The notes: generated by a model not told the origin, from the sequence alone. Shown: positions 44,059 to 53,096, counted from the first letter of the stretch. The stretch is 64,000 nt of DNA from DATAEY01 sp045805565 (GCA_045805565.1 JBJMKZ010000039.1:80927-144926), one strand, 5' to 3'. Made by a program: numbers and translations.

Positions 44059-45741
44059 TCACTTCGCGAAGCCGATGTCCTGGTAGATCGTGCTCTTGAA
44101 GCCGAACGAGCCCATGTTCGCCAGGCTGGACTTGACCGCGGTGATCTGCGGACGCTGGAAGAGGACGATCGAGTGGACCTCGTCCCAGACCAGTCGGTCC
44201 GCCTGGTTGATCAGATCGCGCGCCCGGCCGAGGTCGAGCTCCTCCTGAGCCCGGGACATGAGGTCGTCGATCGCCGGCGAGCCGACCCGGGCGAAGTTCT
44301 GCTGGATCTGCAGCTGGCCCTTGGCGTCCCTGGTCGGCTTCACATAAATCGATTGGGCCGATGAGATCGGGAACGGCGTGCCGATCCATGAGAACGGCGC
44401 GACGTCGAAGTCGCCGGTCGAGATGTACTTGTCGAAGAAGTCGTCCTCCGGGACCGCCGTGATGTCGAGCTTGATCCCGACGTCCTTGAGCATCGCCTGG
44501 GTGAGCTCTCCCTCCTGGCGGCTGGTCCCCACGCCGGTGGGGATGACGAACCGCAACTCCAGTGTCCGGGATCCCTTGCGGCGGAACGCCCCGCTGCGCC
44601 TCCAGCCCGCCTGGTCGAGCAGGCGCCGGGCCGTGCCCGGGTCGAAACGCCCCACCTGGCCGGCGTCGTCTCGATACCCGGTCTGGGTGTTGACGAAGAA
44701 GTGGTTGTTCATGGTCCGCGGCGGCCAGTTGAGCCCCGTGAGGTCGGCCCGGGCGAGCGCGTCGCGGTTGATCGCCATCGCCACCGCGCGACGCACCGCG
44801 ACGTCGGCCAACTCGGGGCTGGTGGCGTTGAAGGTGAAGTGCCGGAAGTCGGGCCCGGCGGCCTCGCGGACCGAGGCGCCGCGGACGCCGAGGACGCGCT
44901 TGTAGTTGCTGGGGTTCACCCCCACATCCACGACGTCGACCTCGCCGCTGGCGAACGCGTTGATGGCGGCGTCGACCGCCAGCGCCCGGAACACGATCGA
45001 GTCGAGCTTGGCCGGCGGCCCCCACCACCTGGGATCGCGGACGATGGTGATCGTCTTGGCGGTCTGGTCGATCTTGCCGAGCTTGAAGGGCCCGGCGGTG
45101 ACGGGAATCCGGTCCAGCCAGCCGGTGTTGAACTTCTTGGGATCGCTGTTGGTGGCGGCCGGATAGAGCAGACCGAACAGGCCCTGCCACTCGCCGTAGC
45201 GCCGGGCGAAGGTGACGACGACCTCGTAGGGATCGCGCCCCGGCTTGACGCTGGCGATGCGCTCATAGCCGGTCGACGAGGCGATCTCGAATCCGTGCTG
45301 GGGGCTGCGCAGCGCCTTCCACTGCGCCTCGTAGTCCCTCCAGGTGATCGGCTTGCCGTCGGACCAGTGTGCCTTGGGGTTGAGGCGATAGGTCACGACC
45401 TGCCGGGGGGAGCTCGAGGTGACCCGCGCGGAGGTGACGTAGTTGCGGTCCACCGCGACGTTTCCGCGCTCGTCGGACACGAAGGGTGAGGGCATCATGC
45501 CGCCCAGGACGGCTGCCGTCGAAGCCTCCGGGCCATTGAGTTGGTTGGCGTTCCATTGGGTGGAGAACTGCTCGATCGCCCAGCGCAGCGTTCCGCCCTG
45601 CCTGACCCGGTCGCGCGGGAGCGGGTTGATGTCCGATCGCTTCAGCGCCCCCCCCTGCTTGGCGGGCCCGCCGCAGCCCCCGGCCACCAGCCCCGCGGCC
45701 AACAGCGCTGCGATCGCCAGTCCGCGGCGATAAGCGTTCAA
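44059..45741 (-). CDS. ABC transporter substrate-binding lipoprotein, peptide/nickel family 5
   Basis: 560 aa. Signal peptide with lipobox-like LVAGGCGGP at the N terminus, then a family-5 extracellular solute-binding fold: NPLPRDRVRQGGTLRWAIEQ, KAHWSDGKPITWRDYEAQWK, AAINAFASGEVDVVDVG, RRAVAMAINRDAL and RRLLDQAGW. It would deliver oligopeptides or similar ligands to the permeases encoded upstream. Start TTG 45741 is chosen since AGGGAGG is 6 nt before it; the TTG two codons further upstream abuts the ribosome site. Last gene of the transporter operon, 52 nt after the ATPase gene. Confidence 0.92.
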   Translation of the reverse strand: MNAYRRGLAIAALLAAGLVAGGCGGPAKQGGALKRSDINPLPRDRVRQGGTLRWAIEQFSTQWNANQLNGPEASTAAVLGGMMPSPFVSDERGNVAVDRNYVTSARVTSSSPRQVVTYRLNPKAHWSDGKPITWRDYEAQWKALRSPQHGFEIASSTGYERIASVKPGRDPYEVVVTFARRYGEWQGLFGLLYPAATNSDPKKFNTGWLDRIPVTAGPFKLGKIDQTAKTITIVRDPRWWGPPAKLDSIVFRALAVDAAINAFASGEVDVVDVGVNPSNYKRVLGVRGASVREAAGPDFRHFTFNATSPELADVAVRRAVAMAINRDALARADLTGLNWPPRTMNNHFFVNTQTGYRDDAGQVGRFDPGTARRLLDQAGWRRSGAFRRKGSRTLELRFVIPTGVGTSRQEGELTQAMLKDVGIKLDITAVPEDDFFDKYISTGDFDVAPFSWIGTPFPISSAQSIYVKPTRDAKGQLQIQQNFARVGSPAIDDLMSRAQEELDLGRARDLINQADRLVWDEVHSIVLFQRPQITAVKSSLANMGSFGFKSTIYQDIGFAK

Positions 45742-45793
45742 CGTCAACCTCCCTGCTCGGTCTCGGGTGTCGTCGGGCGTGCCCGCTCGACGG

Positions 45794-47857
45794 TCAAACT
45801 ACCTGCATTGGCTCGGCGTAGTGGCAGGCCGCCTCCTGATCGCCGCCGACGCCACGCAGTGCCGGCTCCTCCTCGATGCACGGCCTGCGGGCGGCGGGGT
45901 CGAGCGCGGCGAACTTCGGGCACCGGGTCCGGAAGCGACAGCCGGAGGGCGGATCCGCCGGGCTCGGGGGGTCGCCCTCCAGCAGGATGCGCCGGCGGGC
46001 GCGCTCCTTGGCCGGATCCGGGATCGGGATCGCCGACAACAGCGCCTGCGTGTAGGGATGGGCGGGCGCGCCGTAGACACGCTCGACGTCTCCGGTCTCG
46101 GCCAGGCGGCCGAGGTACATCACAGCGACGCGGTCGGCGATGTGCCGGATCACCGACAGGTCGTGGGCGACGAACAGGTAGGACAGGCCCAGGCGAGCCC
46201 TCAGATCCTCGAGCAGGTTGATCACGCCGGCGCGGATCGAGACGTCGAGCGCGGAGACGGGCTCGTCGAGGACGAGCAGCTTGGGCTCCAGGGCGAGGGC
46301 CCGGGCGATCGCGATCCGCTGACGCTGGCCCCCGGAGAACTGCTGGGGGTAGCGGGCGGCGTGGTCGGGGGCGAGGCCGACCAGACCGAGCAGCTCACGC
46401 ACCCGGGCGCGGATCTGTCCCTTGGGGAAGCCGTGCGTGCGCAGCGGCTCCGCCAGGACGTCGCTCACCGGGAGCCTGGGGTCGAGCGAGGCCAGCGGGT
46501 CCTGGAAGACCACCTGGACGTCGCGGCGCACGGCTCGGCGCTCGCGCCCGTCCAGCTCCGCGGCGTTCCTGCCCAGCACGACCACCCGACCGCCCTGAGG
46601 TGGGCTCAGCTCGAGCACCTGCAGCAGCGTCGTGGTCTTCCCGCATCCCGACTCGCCGACCAGGCCCAGCGTCTCGCCCTGGCGGATGTCGAAGCTGATG
46701 CCGTCCACCGCCCGGACGGTCCCGACGCGACGCTTGAACACCATCCCGCGCAGGACGGGATGGTGCTTGACCAGGTCGTCGGCGGTCAGGACGGCGGGCC
46801 GCTGCTCGCGCTGGGTCCGCGGCGCGGGCGCCCGCGAAGCCCGCGGCAGCCCGAACACGTCGGCGGGCGTCAGGTTGCCCGCCTCGATTACCTCCGAGCG
46901 GTGACAGGCGGCCACCTGCCCCGGCCCCCCGATCGGCAGCAGCGCGGGCTCGACCTCGCGGCACCTGGAGTACACGAGCGGGCAGCGCGGCGCGAACGGG
47001 CAGCCGGGCGGCAGGTCGACGAGCGACGGCGGGGTGCCCTCGATCGGGACCAGCGGGCCGCGGCCCGACTCGTCGAGCCGCGGGATCGCGCCCAGCAGCC
47101 CGAGCGTGTACGGCATCCGCGGGCGACCGTAGACGTCGTCCACCGTCCCGCTCTCGACCAGGCGCCCCGCGTACATGACCGCCACCCGGTCGGCGAAGCC
47201 GGCGATCACGCCCAGGTCGTGCGTGATCATCACGATCCCGGCGCCGGTCGCCTCGCGCGCGGTCCGCAGGACGTCGAGTATCTGGGCCTGGACGGTGACG
47301 TCGAGCGCCGTGGTGGGCTCGTCGGCGATGATCACGTCGGGGTCGTTGGCGATCGCCATCGCGATCATCACCCGCTGGCGCATGCCGCCCGAGAACTCGT
47401 GCGGGAAGGCGCTGGCCCGCTGCTGGGCGCGGGGGATGCCGACCAGCTCGAGCAGCTCCACGGCGCGGCGTCTCGCGTCCTGGGCCGAGATGTCGCGGTG
47501 CACCCGCACCGCCTCGGCGACCTGGTAGCCGACGCTGTACACCGGGGTCAGCGCCGAGAGCGGGTCCTGGAAGATCATGGCGATGCGCCGTCCGCGCAGG
47601 CCCGCCAGCTCGCGGTCGTCCATCCCCGTCAGCTCCGCGCCGTCGAGCCGCACGGAGCCCTCGACGTGGGCGGTGAAGGGCAGCAGTCCCATCACCGCGA
47701 GCGCGTGCGCGGACTTTCCCGAGCCCGACTCCCCGACGATGCCCAGCACCTCGCGGCGCTCCAGCTCGTAGCTGATTCCACGCACCGCCTTCACGTCGCC
47801 GGCGGCGCCGGGGAAGGTGACCGAGAGATCGCGGACCTGCAGGACCGCGTCGTTCAC
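45794..47857 (-). CDS. ABC transporter, two fused ATPase domains (DppD-DppF fusion)
   Basis: 687 aa from GTG 47857. Two full nucleotide-binding domains in tandem: first GESGSGKSAHALAVM, FSGGMRQRVMIAMAI, VIIADEPTTALDV; second, from about residue 350, GESGCGKTTTLLQVL, FSGGQRQRIAIARAL, LLVLDEPVSALDV. Each ends with the oligopeptide-transport C-terminal domain having clustered cysteines (CPFAPRCPLVYSRC and CRFRTRCPK) that in DppD/OppD binds an iron-sulfur cluster. A single chain thus replaces the separate DppD and DppF. The start overlaps the end of the permease gene by 4 nt. Confidence 0.93.
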   Translation of the reverse strand: MNDAVLQVRDLSVTFPGAAGDVKAVRGISYELERREVLGIVGESGSGKSAHALAVMGLLPFTAHVEGSVRLDGAELTGMDDRELAGLRGRRIAMIFQDPLSALTPVYSVGYQVAEAVRVHRDISAQDARRRAVELLELVGIPRAQQRASAFPHEFSGGMRQRVMIAMAIANDPDVIIADEPTTALDVTVQAQILDVLRTAREATGAGIVMITHDLGVIAGFADRVAVMYAGRLVESGTVDDVYGRPRMPYTLGLLGAIPRLDESGRGPLVPIEGTPPSLVDLPPGCPFAPRCPLVYSRCREVEPALLPIGGPGQVAACHRSEVIEAGNLTPADVFGLPRASRAPAPRTQREQRPAVLTADDLVKHHPVLRGMVFKRRVGTVRAVDGISFDIRQGETLGLVGESGCGKTTTLLQVLELSPPQGGRVVVLGRNAAELDGRERRAVRRDVQVVFQDPLASLDPRLPVSDVLAEPLRTHGFPKGQIRARVRELLGLVGLAPDHAARYPQQFSGGQRQRIAIARALALEPKLLVLDEPVSALDVSIRAGVINLLEDLRARLGLSYLFVAHDLSVIRHIADRVAVMYLGRLAETGDVERVYGAPAHPYTQALLSAIPIPDPAKERARRRILLEGDPPSPADPPSGCRFRTRCPKFAALDPAARRPCIEEEPALRGVGGDQEAACHYAEPMQVV

Positions 47858-48789
47858 CGCGACGCTCCCGAGGTGGGGTCGAGCGCGTCGCGCAGGCCGT
47901 CACCCACCAGGTTCACCGACAGCACGATCGCCACCAGCAGGCCGGCGGCGAATCCGAACAGCCAGGGATAGGCGACCGCCGAGCTCGTCCCGTCCGCGAT
48001 CAGCGTGCCGAGCGACACGTCGGGCGGCTGCACGCCGAAGCCGAAGTACGACAGGCCGGTCTCGGCGATGATCGCGGCGCTCACGTTGATGGTGGCGTCG
48101 ATGATCAGCAGCGAGGAGATGTTGGGCAGGATGTGGCGGAAGACGATCGTGGGCGTCGAGACGCCCATGTAGCGGGCGGCCAGCACGTACTCGCGCTCGC
48201 GCAGCGAGATGGTCATCCCGCGGACGATGCGGGCGGTGACCATCCACAGGAACGCGGCCAGCAGGAAGACCAACACCAGCCAGGTCTTGCCGCGGAAGGC
48301 CGGGGAGAGGATCGCGATGATCAGGAAAGCGGGGATCACCAGCAGCAGCTCGACGAACCACATCAGCACCCGGTCCACCCAGCCGCCCAGATATCCCGCG
48401 AACGAACCGACCAGGGCGGCGAGCCCGGTCGAGAACAGCGCCACGAGAAGCCCGATGACCAGCGACTTCTGCATCCCTCGCAGGGTCAGCGCGTAGACGT
48501 CGGCGCCGGTCTGGGTGGTACCGAACCAGTGCCGGAGAGAGGGGCCCTGCAGGAAGGCGGCGAAGTCGTGGTCGGTGTAGCTCCACCCCGTCAGATAGGG
48601 CCCCAGGAACGCCAGCGCGAACAGCACGACGAGCACCACCAGGCCGGCGAGGGCCAGCCGGCGCCGGCGGAACCGCTCGAGCACCACGCCCCACCGGGAA
48701 GGCACCCGGGTCTCGTCCAGCGGCGCGCCGGCCCCCGACGGCTGGTCGCCGGGCAGGACCGCTGCCAGCTGGTCGCTGGGAACCGACAT
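47854..48789 (-). CDS. ABC peptide transporter permease, DppC/OppC type
   Basis: 311 aa. A Pro/Gly-rich leader then one helix (LALAGLVVLVVLFALAFLGP), followed by the BPD_transp_1 domain; the EAA coupling loop is EREYVLAARYMGVSTPTIVF. Later YFGFGVQPPDVSLGTLI is typical of DppC. Works as a heterodimer with the DppB product upstream. ATG overlaps that gene's stop by one base. Confidence 0.92.
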   Translation of the reverse strand: MSVPSDQLAAVLPGDQPSGAGAPLDETRVPSRWGVVLERFRRRRLALAGLVVLVVLFALAFLGPYLTGWSYTDHDFAAFLQGPSLRHWFGTTQTGADVYALTLRGMQKSLVIGLLVALFSTGLAALVGSFAGYLGGWVDRVLMWFVELLLVIPAFLIIAILSPAFRGKTWLVLVFLLAAFLWMVTARIVRGMTISLREREYVLAARYMGVSTPTIVFRHILPNISSLLIIDATINVSAAIIAETGLSYFGFGVQPPDVSLGTLIADGTSSAVAYPWLFGFAAGLLVAIVLSVNLVGDGLRDALDPTSGASR

Positions 48790-49772
48790 CAGGACACCCG
48801 GATGCGCGGGTCCAGCACCGCGTACGCGAGGTCGGAGAGTAGCCCGGCGATCAGCACCAGTCCGGCCGCGAAGCAGCTGACCGCCGCGACCGCGTTGACG
48901 TCGTTCTTGGTCACCGAATCGACGAACCACTCACCCATGCCATGCCACCCGAAGATCTTCTCGGTGAAGGTGGCGCCGACCAGCAGCAGCCCGAAGTTGT
49001 AGGCGAAGAACGTCGCGGCGGGGATCAGCGCCGTGCGCAGCGCGTGCTTGAGCAGGGCCGTCCGCCGCCGCAGTCCCTTGGCCATCGCCGTGCGCACGAA
49101 GTCCTGGCCCAGGACGTCGAGCATGGCGTTGCGCTGGTAGCGGCTGAAGATGGCGATCTCGCCGAGCACGAGCGTGAGGCTCGGCAGGACCAGATGCTTC
49201 AGCCGGTCCCCGAGGTGGGCCCAGAAGCCCCCCGCCAGACCGGGGGTGAACTCACCGGTGTACTCGAAGACCTTCAGCCCCACGGCGTTGTTGAACCCCA
49301 CCGCCACGATCTCGAGCAGCACCGCCAGCACGAACACCGGGGTGGAGAGGATCACGAACGACAGCAGCGTGATGGCGTGGTCGCTGAACCGGTACTGGCG
49401 GATCGCGCCCCAGGCCCCGGCGAGCACGCCGAGGAGGCCACCGACGATGGTGGCGATCAGCAGCAGTCGCAGGCTGACCCCGATTCGGCGGCGCATCTCG
49501 GTGTTCACCGAGATCCCGTCCCACGTGCGGCCGAAATCGCCGTGGACGACGCCGCTCACCCATCGCCCGTACCGTTGCGCGACCGGGGTCCTGTCGTTGA
49601 GGTTGAGCTCGTCGAGGCGGCGGTCGACGACCGCCGCCGGCGGCGCCGGGTTGCGTCCCTCGAAGTTGCCCCGCGGATGAAGCGCGGACGCGGCCAGGAA
49701 ATAGGCGAGGCTGGCGGCGATGCCGACGAGGATCAGGGAGTTCGCCAGCCGGCGAAGGAGGAACTTGAGCAA
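48789..49772 (-). CDS. ABC peptide transporter permease, DppB/OppB type
   Basis: 327 aa from TTG 49772, first gene of the operon. N-terminal helix LANSLILVGIAASLAYFLAA, extracellular loop DRTPVAQRYGRWVSGVVHGD with DFGRTW, and the transmembrane domain with FVRTAMAKGLRRRTALLKHA (coupling loop) and LLLVGATFTEKIFGWHGMGE. The GGAGA about 9 nt upstream serves as ribosome site. No promoter was recognised in the 80 nt to the enoyl-CoA hydratase gene, which could also read through. Confidence 0.9.
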   Translation of the reverse strand: MLKFLLRRLANSLILVGIAASLAYFLAASALHPRGNFEGRNPAPPAAVVDRRLDELNLNDRTPVAQRYGRWVSGVVHGDFGRTWDGISVNTEMRRRIGVSLRLLLIATIVGGLLGVLAGAWGAIRQYRFSDHAITLLSFVILSTPVFVLAVLLEIVAVGFNNAVGLKVFEYTGEFTPGLAGGFWAHLGDRLKHLVLPSLTLVLGEIAIFSRYQRNAMLDVLGQDFVRTAMAKGLRRRTALLKHALRTALIPAATFFAYNFGLLLVGATFTEKIFGWHGMGEWFVDSVTKNDVNAVAAVSCFAAGLVLIAGLLSDLAYAVLDPRIRVS

Positions 49773-49852
49773 TACGCCGTCTCCGGGTCGGTAGAGATAC
49801 CACCCGGGGACCCGGCGCGTGCGGCTTCCGGACGGCGCTCGTCAGCGGAGGC

Positions 49853-50707
49853 TCAGGAGAAGGCGGGCTCCTGGCGATCGGGGAAGAGGTCGGGCAGGCC
49901 CTCGCTGACCCGGTCGTCGAAGCGAGCCGGGCGCTTCTCCAGGAAGGCGCTCACGCCCTCGCGGGCGTCGTCGGACTGCCCCCGCAGGAACATGGCCCGC
50001 GAGTCGGCGCGGTGGGCCTCCATGGGATGGTCGGCGCCCAGCATCGTCCACAGCATGCGACGGGTGAGGGCCACCGAGACCGGCGCGGCGTGCTCAGCGA
50101 TCTCGCCCGCCAGCGCGCGGGCGGCGTCCAGGAGTTCTCCGGCCGGGTGCAGGCTGCGCACGAGCCCGCTGGCCAGCGCCTCGTGCGCCGAGAACACGCG
50201 CCCGGTGGAGGTCCACTCCATCGCCTGGCCGATGCCCACGATCCGGGGCAGGAACCAGCTCGAGCAGGCCTCGGGCACGATGCCGCGACGGGTGAACACG
50301 AATCCCATGCGGGCATCGTCGGCGGCCAGGCGCATGTCCATGGGCAGCGTCATGGTGATGCCCACGCCGACCGCGGGGCCGTTGATGGCCGCGATCACCG
50401 GCTTGGTGGACTCGAAGACACGGAGCGTGAACTGACCTCCGTTGTCGCGCGGGATCTCCTCGCCGGCCTGGCGCTCGCGCCAGTCGAACGTGCTCCCGCC
50501 GCGCTCCAGGTCGGCGCCGGCGCAGAAGCCCCGTCCGGCGCCCGTCACGACCACCGCCCGGACATCGTCGTCGCGGTCGGCCGCGTCGAACGCCTCGATC
50601 AACTCGTCGGCCATGGTCGGCGTCCAGGCGTTGAGCCGCTCGGGCCGGTCGAGGGTGATGGTCAGGACGTGATCGGCGACCTCGTAGCGGATCTCGTTGA
50701 AGTCCAT
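49853..50707 (-). CDS. enoyl-CoA hydratase/isomerase family protein
   Basis: 284 aa. Crotonase fold with LDRPERLNAWTPTMADELIE, VVVTGAGRGFCAGADLERGG (oxyanion hole), KPVIAAINGPAVGVGITMTL and FVFTRRGIVPEACSSWFLPR; the Glu in PEACSSW occupies a catalytic position. The insert between first and second motifs is longer than in the hydratase at 20015. Substrate unknown. Starts 3 nt after the tiny gene at 50711, in the same direction. Confidence 0.88.
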   Translation of the reverse strand: MDFNEIRYEVADHVLTITLDRPERLNAWTPTMADELIEAFDAADRDDDVRAVVVTGAGRGFCAGADLERGGSTFDWRERQAGEEIPRDNGGQFTLRVFESTKPVIAAINGPAVGVGITMTLPMDMRLAADDARMGFVFTRRGIVPEACSSWFLPRIVGIGQAMEWTSTGRVFSAHEALASGLVRSLHPAGELLDAARALAGEIAEHAAPVSVALTRRMLWTMLGADHPMEAHRADSRAMFLRGQSDDAREGVSAFLEKRPARFDDRVSEGLPDLFPDRQEPAFS

Positions 50708-50710
50708 GGC

Positions 50711-50833
50711 TCAGCCGTCCTGCTCGACGACCGCGAAGGTGCCGTCGGTTCCCCTGGACTCCACGACGCAAGCTCGGCGGAAGTCGTCGAACCCGCCGGC
50801 GTTGAGCCGTCGCACGGTCAGAGCACACAGCAT
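50711..50833 (-). pseudogene. internally deleted remnant resembling a small monooxygenase-like (ABM-type) protein
   Basis: 40 codons, ATG at 50833 with a textbook AAGGAGG 7 nt upstream. The first ~22 residues (MLCALTVRRLNAGGFDDFRR) look like the beginning, and the last ~18 (VVESRGTDGTFAVVEQDG) like the end, of a ~100-aa ferredoxin-like protein; the middle is missing and the two parts are joined in frame. This reading is from memory of related sequences and needs alignment. It could also be a genuine micro-protein translated ahead of the enoyl-CoA hydratase. Confidence 0.4.
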
Positions 50834-50944
50834 GTCCGGCCTCCTTGACGCCCGTTGGTGGCCCGGCAAAGCTATCCCGCCGGTCGGGCTGCCGCAACGA
50901 GCCGCGACGCCCGCCGATCCGGCGCCGTCCGCCCGGGTCGCGGG

Positions 50945-50950
50945 TAGCCT
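50945..50950 (+). promoter_or_regulatory. TAGCCT -10-like box close to the 50963 gene
   Basis: TAGCCT ends 12 nt before the ATG; no ribosome site between. It also faces away from the 50711 remnant on the other strand. Confidence 0.35.
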
Positions 50951-50962
50951 TGGGCTTCAACC

Positions 50963-51601
50963 ATGCAGGAGGTCGTCTCCGGGATCTGGCACTGGACCGC
51001 GTTCCATCCGCGGATCAGGCAGCCGGTGAGTTCTCATTACGTCGAGCCGGCGGGCGCGCTGGTCGATCCCATGCTTCCCGCGGAGGGGATCGAGTGGTTC
51101 GAGGCCCGCGACCGCACGCCGACCCAGATCCTGCTCACCAACCGCCATCACTACCGCCAGAGCGATGCTTTCGTCGAGGCCTTCGGCTGCCCGGTGCGCT
51201 GCAGCCGGCAAGGACTGCACGAGTTCGAGGGCGGCCCTGAGGTCGAGGGCTTCGAGTTCGGCGACGAGCTGGCCCCCGGCATCACCGCGGTGGAGATCGG
51301 AGCCATCTGCGCCGACGAGGCCGCCCTGCACATCGCGCGGGAGAAGGGCGCGGTCGCGTTCGCCGACGGCCTGATCCGGCCCGCCGGCGGCCCGCTCGGA
51401 TTCGTGCCCGACGGCCTGATGGGAGACGACCCGGGCACGGTCAAGTCGGCCCTGAAGGACTCGTTGCGGGGTCTGCTCGAGCGCGACTTCGAGCACCTTC
51501 TGTTCGCGCACGGAGAGCCCTTGGTGGGCGGCGGGAAGTCGGCGCTCGCCGACTTCGTGGGCAAGCCCGTCGGCGAGCCGGACTTCGGCTCCACCGCCTG
51601 A
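50963..51601 (+). CDS. metallo-beta-lactamase-fold-like protein lacking the metal motif
   Basis: 212 aa. The order of strands MQEVVSGIWHWTAFHP, SHYVEPAGALVDPMLPAEGI, TQILLTNRHHYRQSDAFVEA and FADGLIRPAGGPLGFVPDGL, and HLLFAHGEPLVGGGKSALAD follows the MBL fold. However, the usual HxHxDH is replaced by TNRHHYRQ, so two-metal catalysis is unlikely. The C-terminal AHGEPLVGGG resembles the last metal-ligand region. Probably a degenerate hydrolase or ligand-binding protein. Monocistronic. Confidence 0.55.
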   Translation: MQEVVSGIWHWTAFHPRIRQPVSSHYVEPAGALVDPMLPAEGIEWFEARDRTPTQILLTNRHHYRQSDAFVEAFGCPVRCSRQGLHEFEGGPEVEGFEFGDELAPGITAVEIGAICADEAALHIAREKGAVAFADGLIRPAGGPLGFVPDGLMGDDPGTVKSALKDSLRGLLERDFEHLLFAHGEPLVGGGKSALADFVGKPVGEPDFGSTA

Positions 51602-51756
51602 CCGGGGCACCGGTGGTCAGCCGGAGCCCAGCGCCCGCGCCGCGGCGGCCGCGGTCTCGTCCGAGAGCCAGGCGCCGAGCATGGGATCGCCCTCCCGCAC
51701 CAGGGCGAGCCTAGCGGCGGCGTTTCCGCGCGCAAGGCGCGGGTAATCGGCCCCGC

Positions 51757-52122
51757 ATGCCGACCGAGCCCCCGGTTCCCACCGTCTTCGAGGTCATGCG
51801 CCGTGCCGCCGATGTCTGCGACCCGGGCGACGAGCATCCCGCGATCGCCGAGCTGCTGGCCCGCTTCGAGGATCGCGACGAGCCGATCACCGCGCTCGAT
51901 GACCCGGAGGCCGAGCTCGCCGAGGCGGCGGCGCTGGACGAGGAGCTGGCGGGGCCGGCGGAGGTGATGGCGCTGGCGCTCGCCACCTATCTCGCACACC
52001 GCCGAGACGAGATCGACGACCACCGCGAGGAGCTGCTGCGGCTTGCCGCCCGGGCGGAGTTCGGCGACGATCTGCCCGCCGGCGTGCGCGATTGGCTGGC
52101 GGCCGAGGGGGTCCAGCCGTAG
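51757..52122 (+). CDS. hypothetical acidic alpha-helical protein
   Basis: 121 aa, strongly acidic, with three or four amphipathic helices (FEVMRRAADVCDPG, PAIAELLARFEDRDEPITAL, DEIDDHREELLRLAARAEFG). No family recognised. Coding strand GC-third-position bias and an end in a convergent gene pair support reality; the 155-nt upstream gap shows only an unremarkable TAATCG box near 51738 and no ribosome site. Confidence 0.5.
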   Translation: MPTEPPVPTVFEVMRRAADVCDPGDEHPAIAELLARFEDRDEPITALDDPEAELAEAAALDEELAGPAEVMALALATYLAHRRDEIDDHREELLRLAARAEFGDDLPAGVRDWLAAEGVQP

Positions 52123-52221
52123 CGACTCGCCGCGGCTCGCGGCGCTGCCGGGCCGCGTGAGCCCCGCCGCGTGCAGCTCGCGCGTCCACGCCGACGACAG
52201 TTCCCGCGCGACCCGGAGGCG

Positions 52222-53085
52222 CTAGAGCACGGCGTCGGCCAGGAGGTCCACCTGCGCCGGGTCCTTCGAGCAGGGAAAGCAGATCAGCTCGTGGCAGCCG
52301 GCCTCCGCGAAGCCGGACACGTAGCCCTGGATCGTCTCCTCATCGGTGGCGGCGCCGGCGGCGATCTGGTCGGCGTACTCGCCGGCGAATGCGTAGTAGT
52401 CGTGCAGGTACGAGTCGGCCGCCTGCGCGGCTGCGTCGCCCAGCGCGAAGTAGCACAGCGCCATGAGGCGTGGATCCCCCTCGCGGCCGTGCTGCGACCA
52501 TGCCTGCCGGGCCTTCTCGGCGCCGGCGCCGAAGTCCTCGGGCGACCCGCCGCCCATGATCCATCCGTCGCCGTAGCGGGCGGCACGCCGGAAGGCGGCG
52601 TCCACCGTCCCGCCGAGGATCACGGGGGGCCCTCCCTCCCTCGCCGGAGGCGGGCCCACCCCGCCGGCGAAGCCCCGCTTCTCCCCGCCCCACAGGCGTT
52701 TGAGCTCGTCCAGTTGCTGATCGAGGCGCCGGCCGCGACCCTCCATCGGGACCCCGCCGGCCTCGTAGTCGTCCTCCCGCGCGCCGATGGCGATCCCGAG
52801 GACGAGGCGCCCGGCGGACAGGGAGTCGACGGTGGCGACCTGCTTGGCCAGCAGGGCGGTGTTGGCCCGGTACGGCCCGATCAGGATCGCGGTCGTGAGG
52901 CGGATTCGCTCGGTCACCGCCGCCGCGGCGGCGAGCGCGACCAGCGGCTCGTAGTTCGGGTAGACGATGCGGTCGATCACGCCCAGCGAAGAGAAACCGC
53001 GCCGGTCCGCGCGCCCCGACCACTCCAGCAGGCTGTCGCGGTCGACTCCGGGGATGGTGGCGGGCAGGCCGATGCCGATGTCCAT
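52222..53085 (-). CDS. LLM-class flavin/F420-dependent oxidoreductase
   Basis: 287 aa (beta/alpha)8 luciferase-like monooxygenase family protein. IGIGLPATIPGVDRDSLLEW, ERIRLTTAILIGPYRANTAL, DSLSAGRLVLGIAIGAREDD (phosphate-binding) and RRAARYGDGWIMGGGSPEDF are the usual blocks. Cofactor is either FMN or coenzyme F420; actinobacterial members are often F420-dependent. AAAGGAG ribosome site 5 nt upstream. Divergent from, and perhaps co-regulated with, the PPOX-class gene, which may use the same cofactor. Confidence 0.88.
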   Translation of the reverse strand: MDIGIGLPATIPGVDRDSLLEWSGRADRRGFSSLGVIDRIVYPNYEPLVALAAAAAVTERIRLTTAILIGPYRANTALLAKQVATVDSLSAGRLVLGIAIGAREDDYEAGGVPMEGRGRRLDQQLDELKRLWGGEKRGFAGGVGPPPAREGGPPVILGGTVDAAFRRAARYGDGWIMGGGSPEDFGAGAEKARQAWSQHGREGDPRLMALCYFALGDAAAQAADSYLHDYYAFAGEYADQIAAGAATDEETIQGYVSGFAEAGCHELICFPCSKDPAQVDLLADAVL

Positions 53086-53096
53086 GTGCGCTCCTT

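Noticed and set aside
43682..45190. 502-residue minus-strand ORF running through the tmRNA 3' half and the transporter binding-protein gene
   Set aside because: Wrong frame of the binding-protein gene, Arg/Pro/Gly-rich shadow translation.
45767..47971. 734-residue plus-strand ORF opposite the fused ATPase gene
   Set aside because: Shadow of the minus-strand gene, no recognisable domain, His/Arg/Gln-rich.
51602..51756. Minus-strand reading ending REGDPMLGAWLSDETAAAA
   Set aside because: Short and without a clear start or ribosome site; overlaps the beginning of the 51757 gene. Looks natural but not supportable.
52123..52221. Terminator or RNA in the convergent gap after the 51757 gene
   Set aside because: Only scattered GCG-rich words; no stable perfect hairpin or RNA motif recognised.
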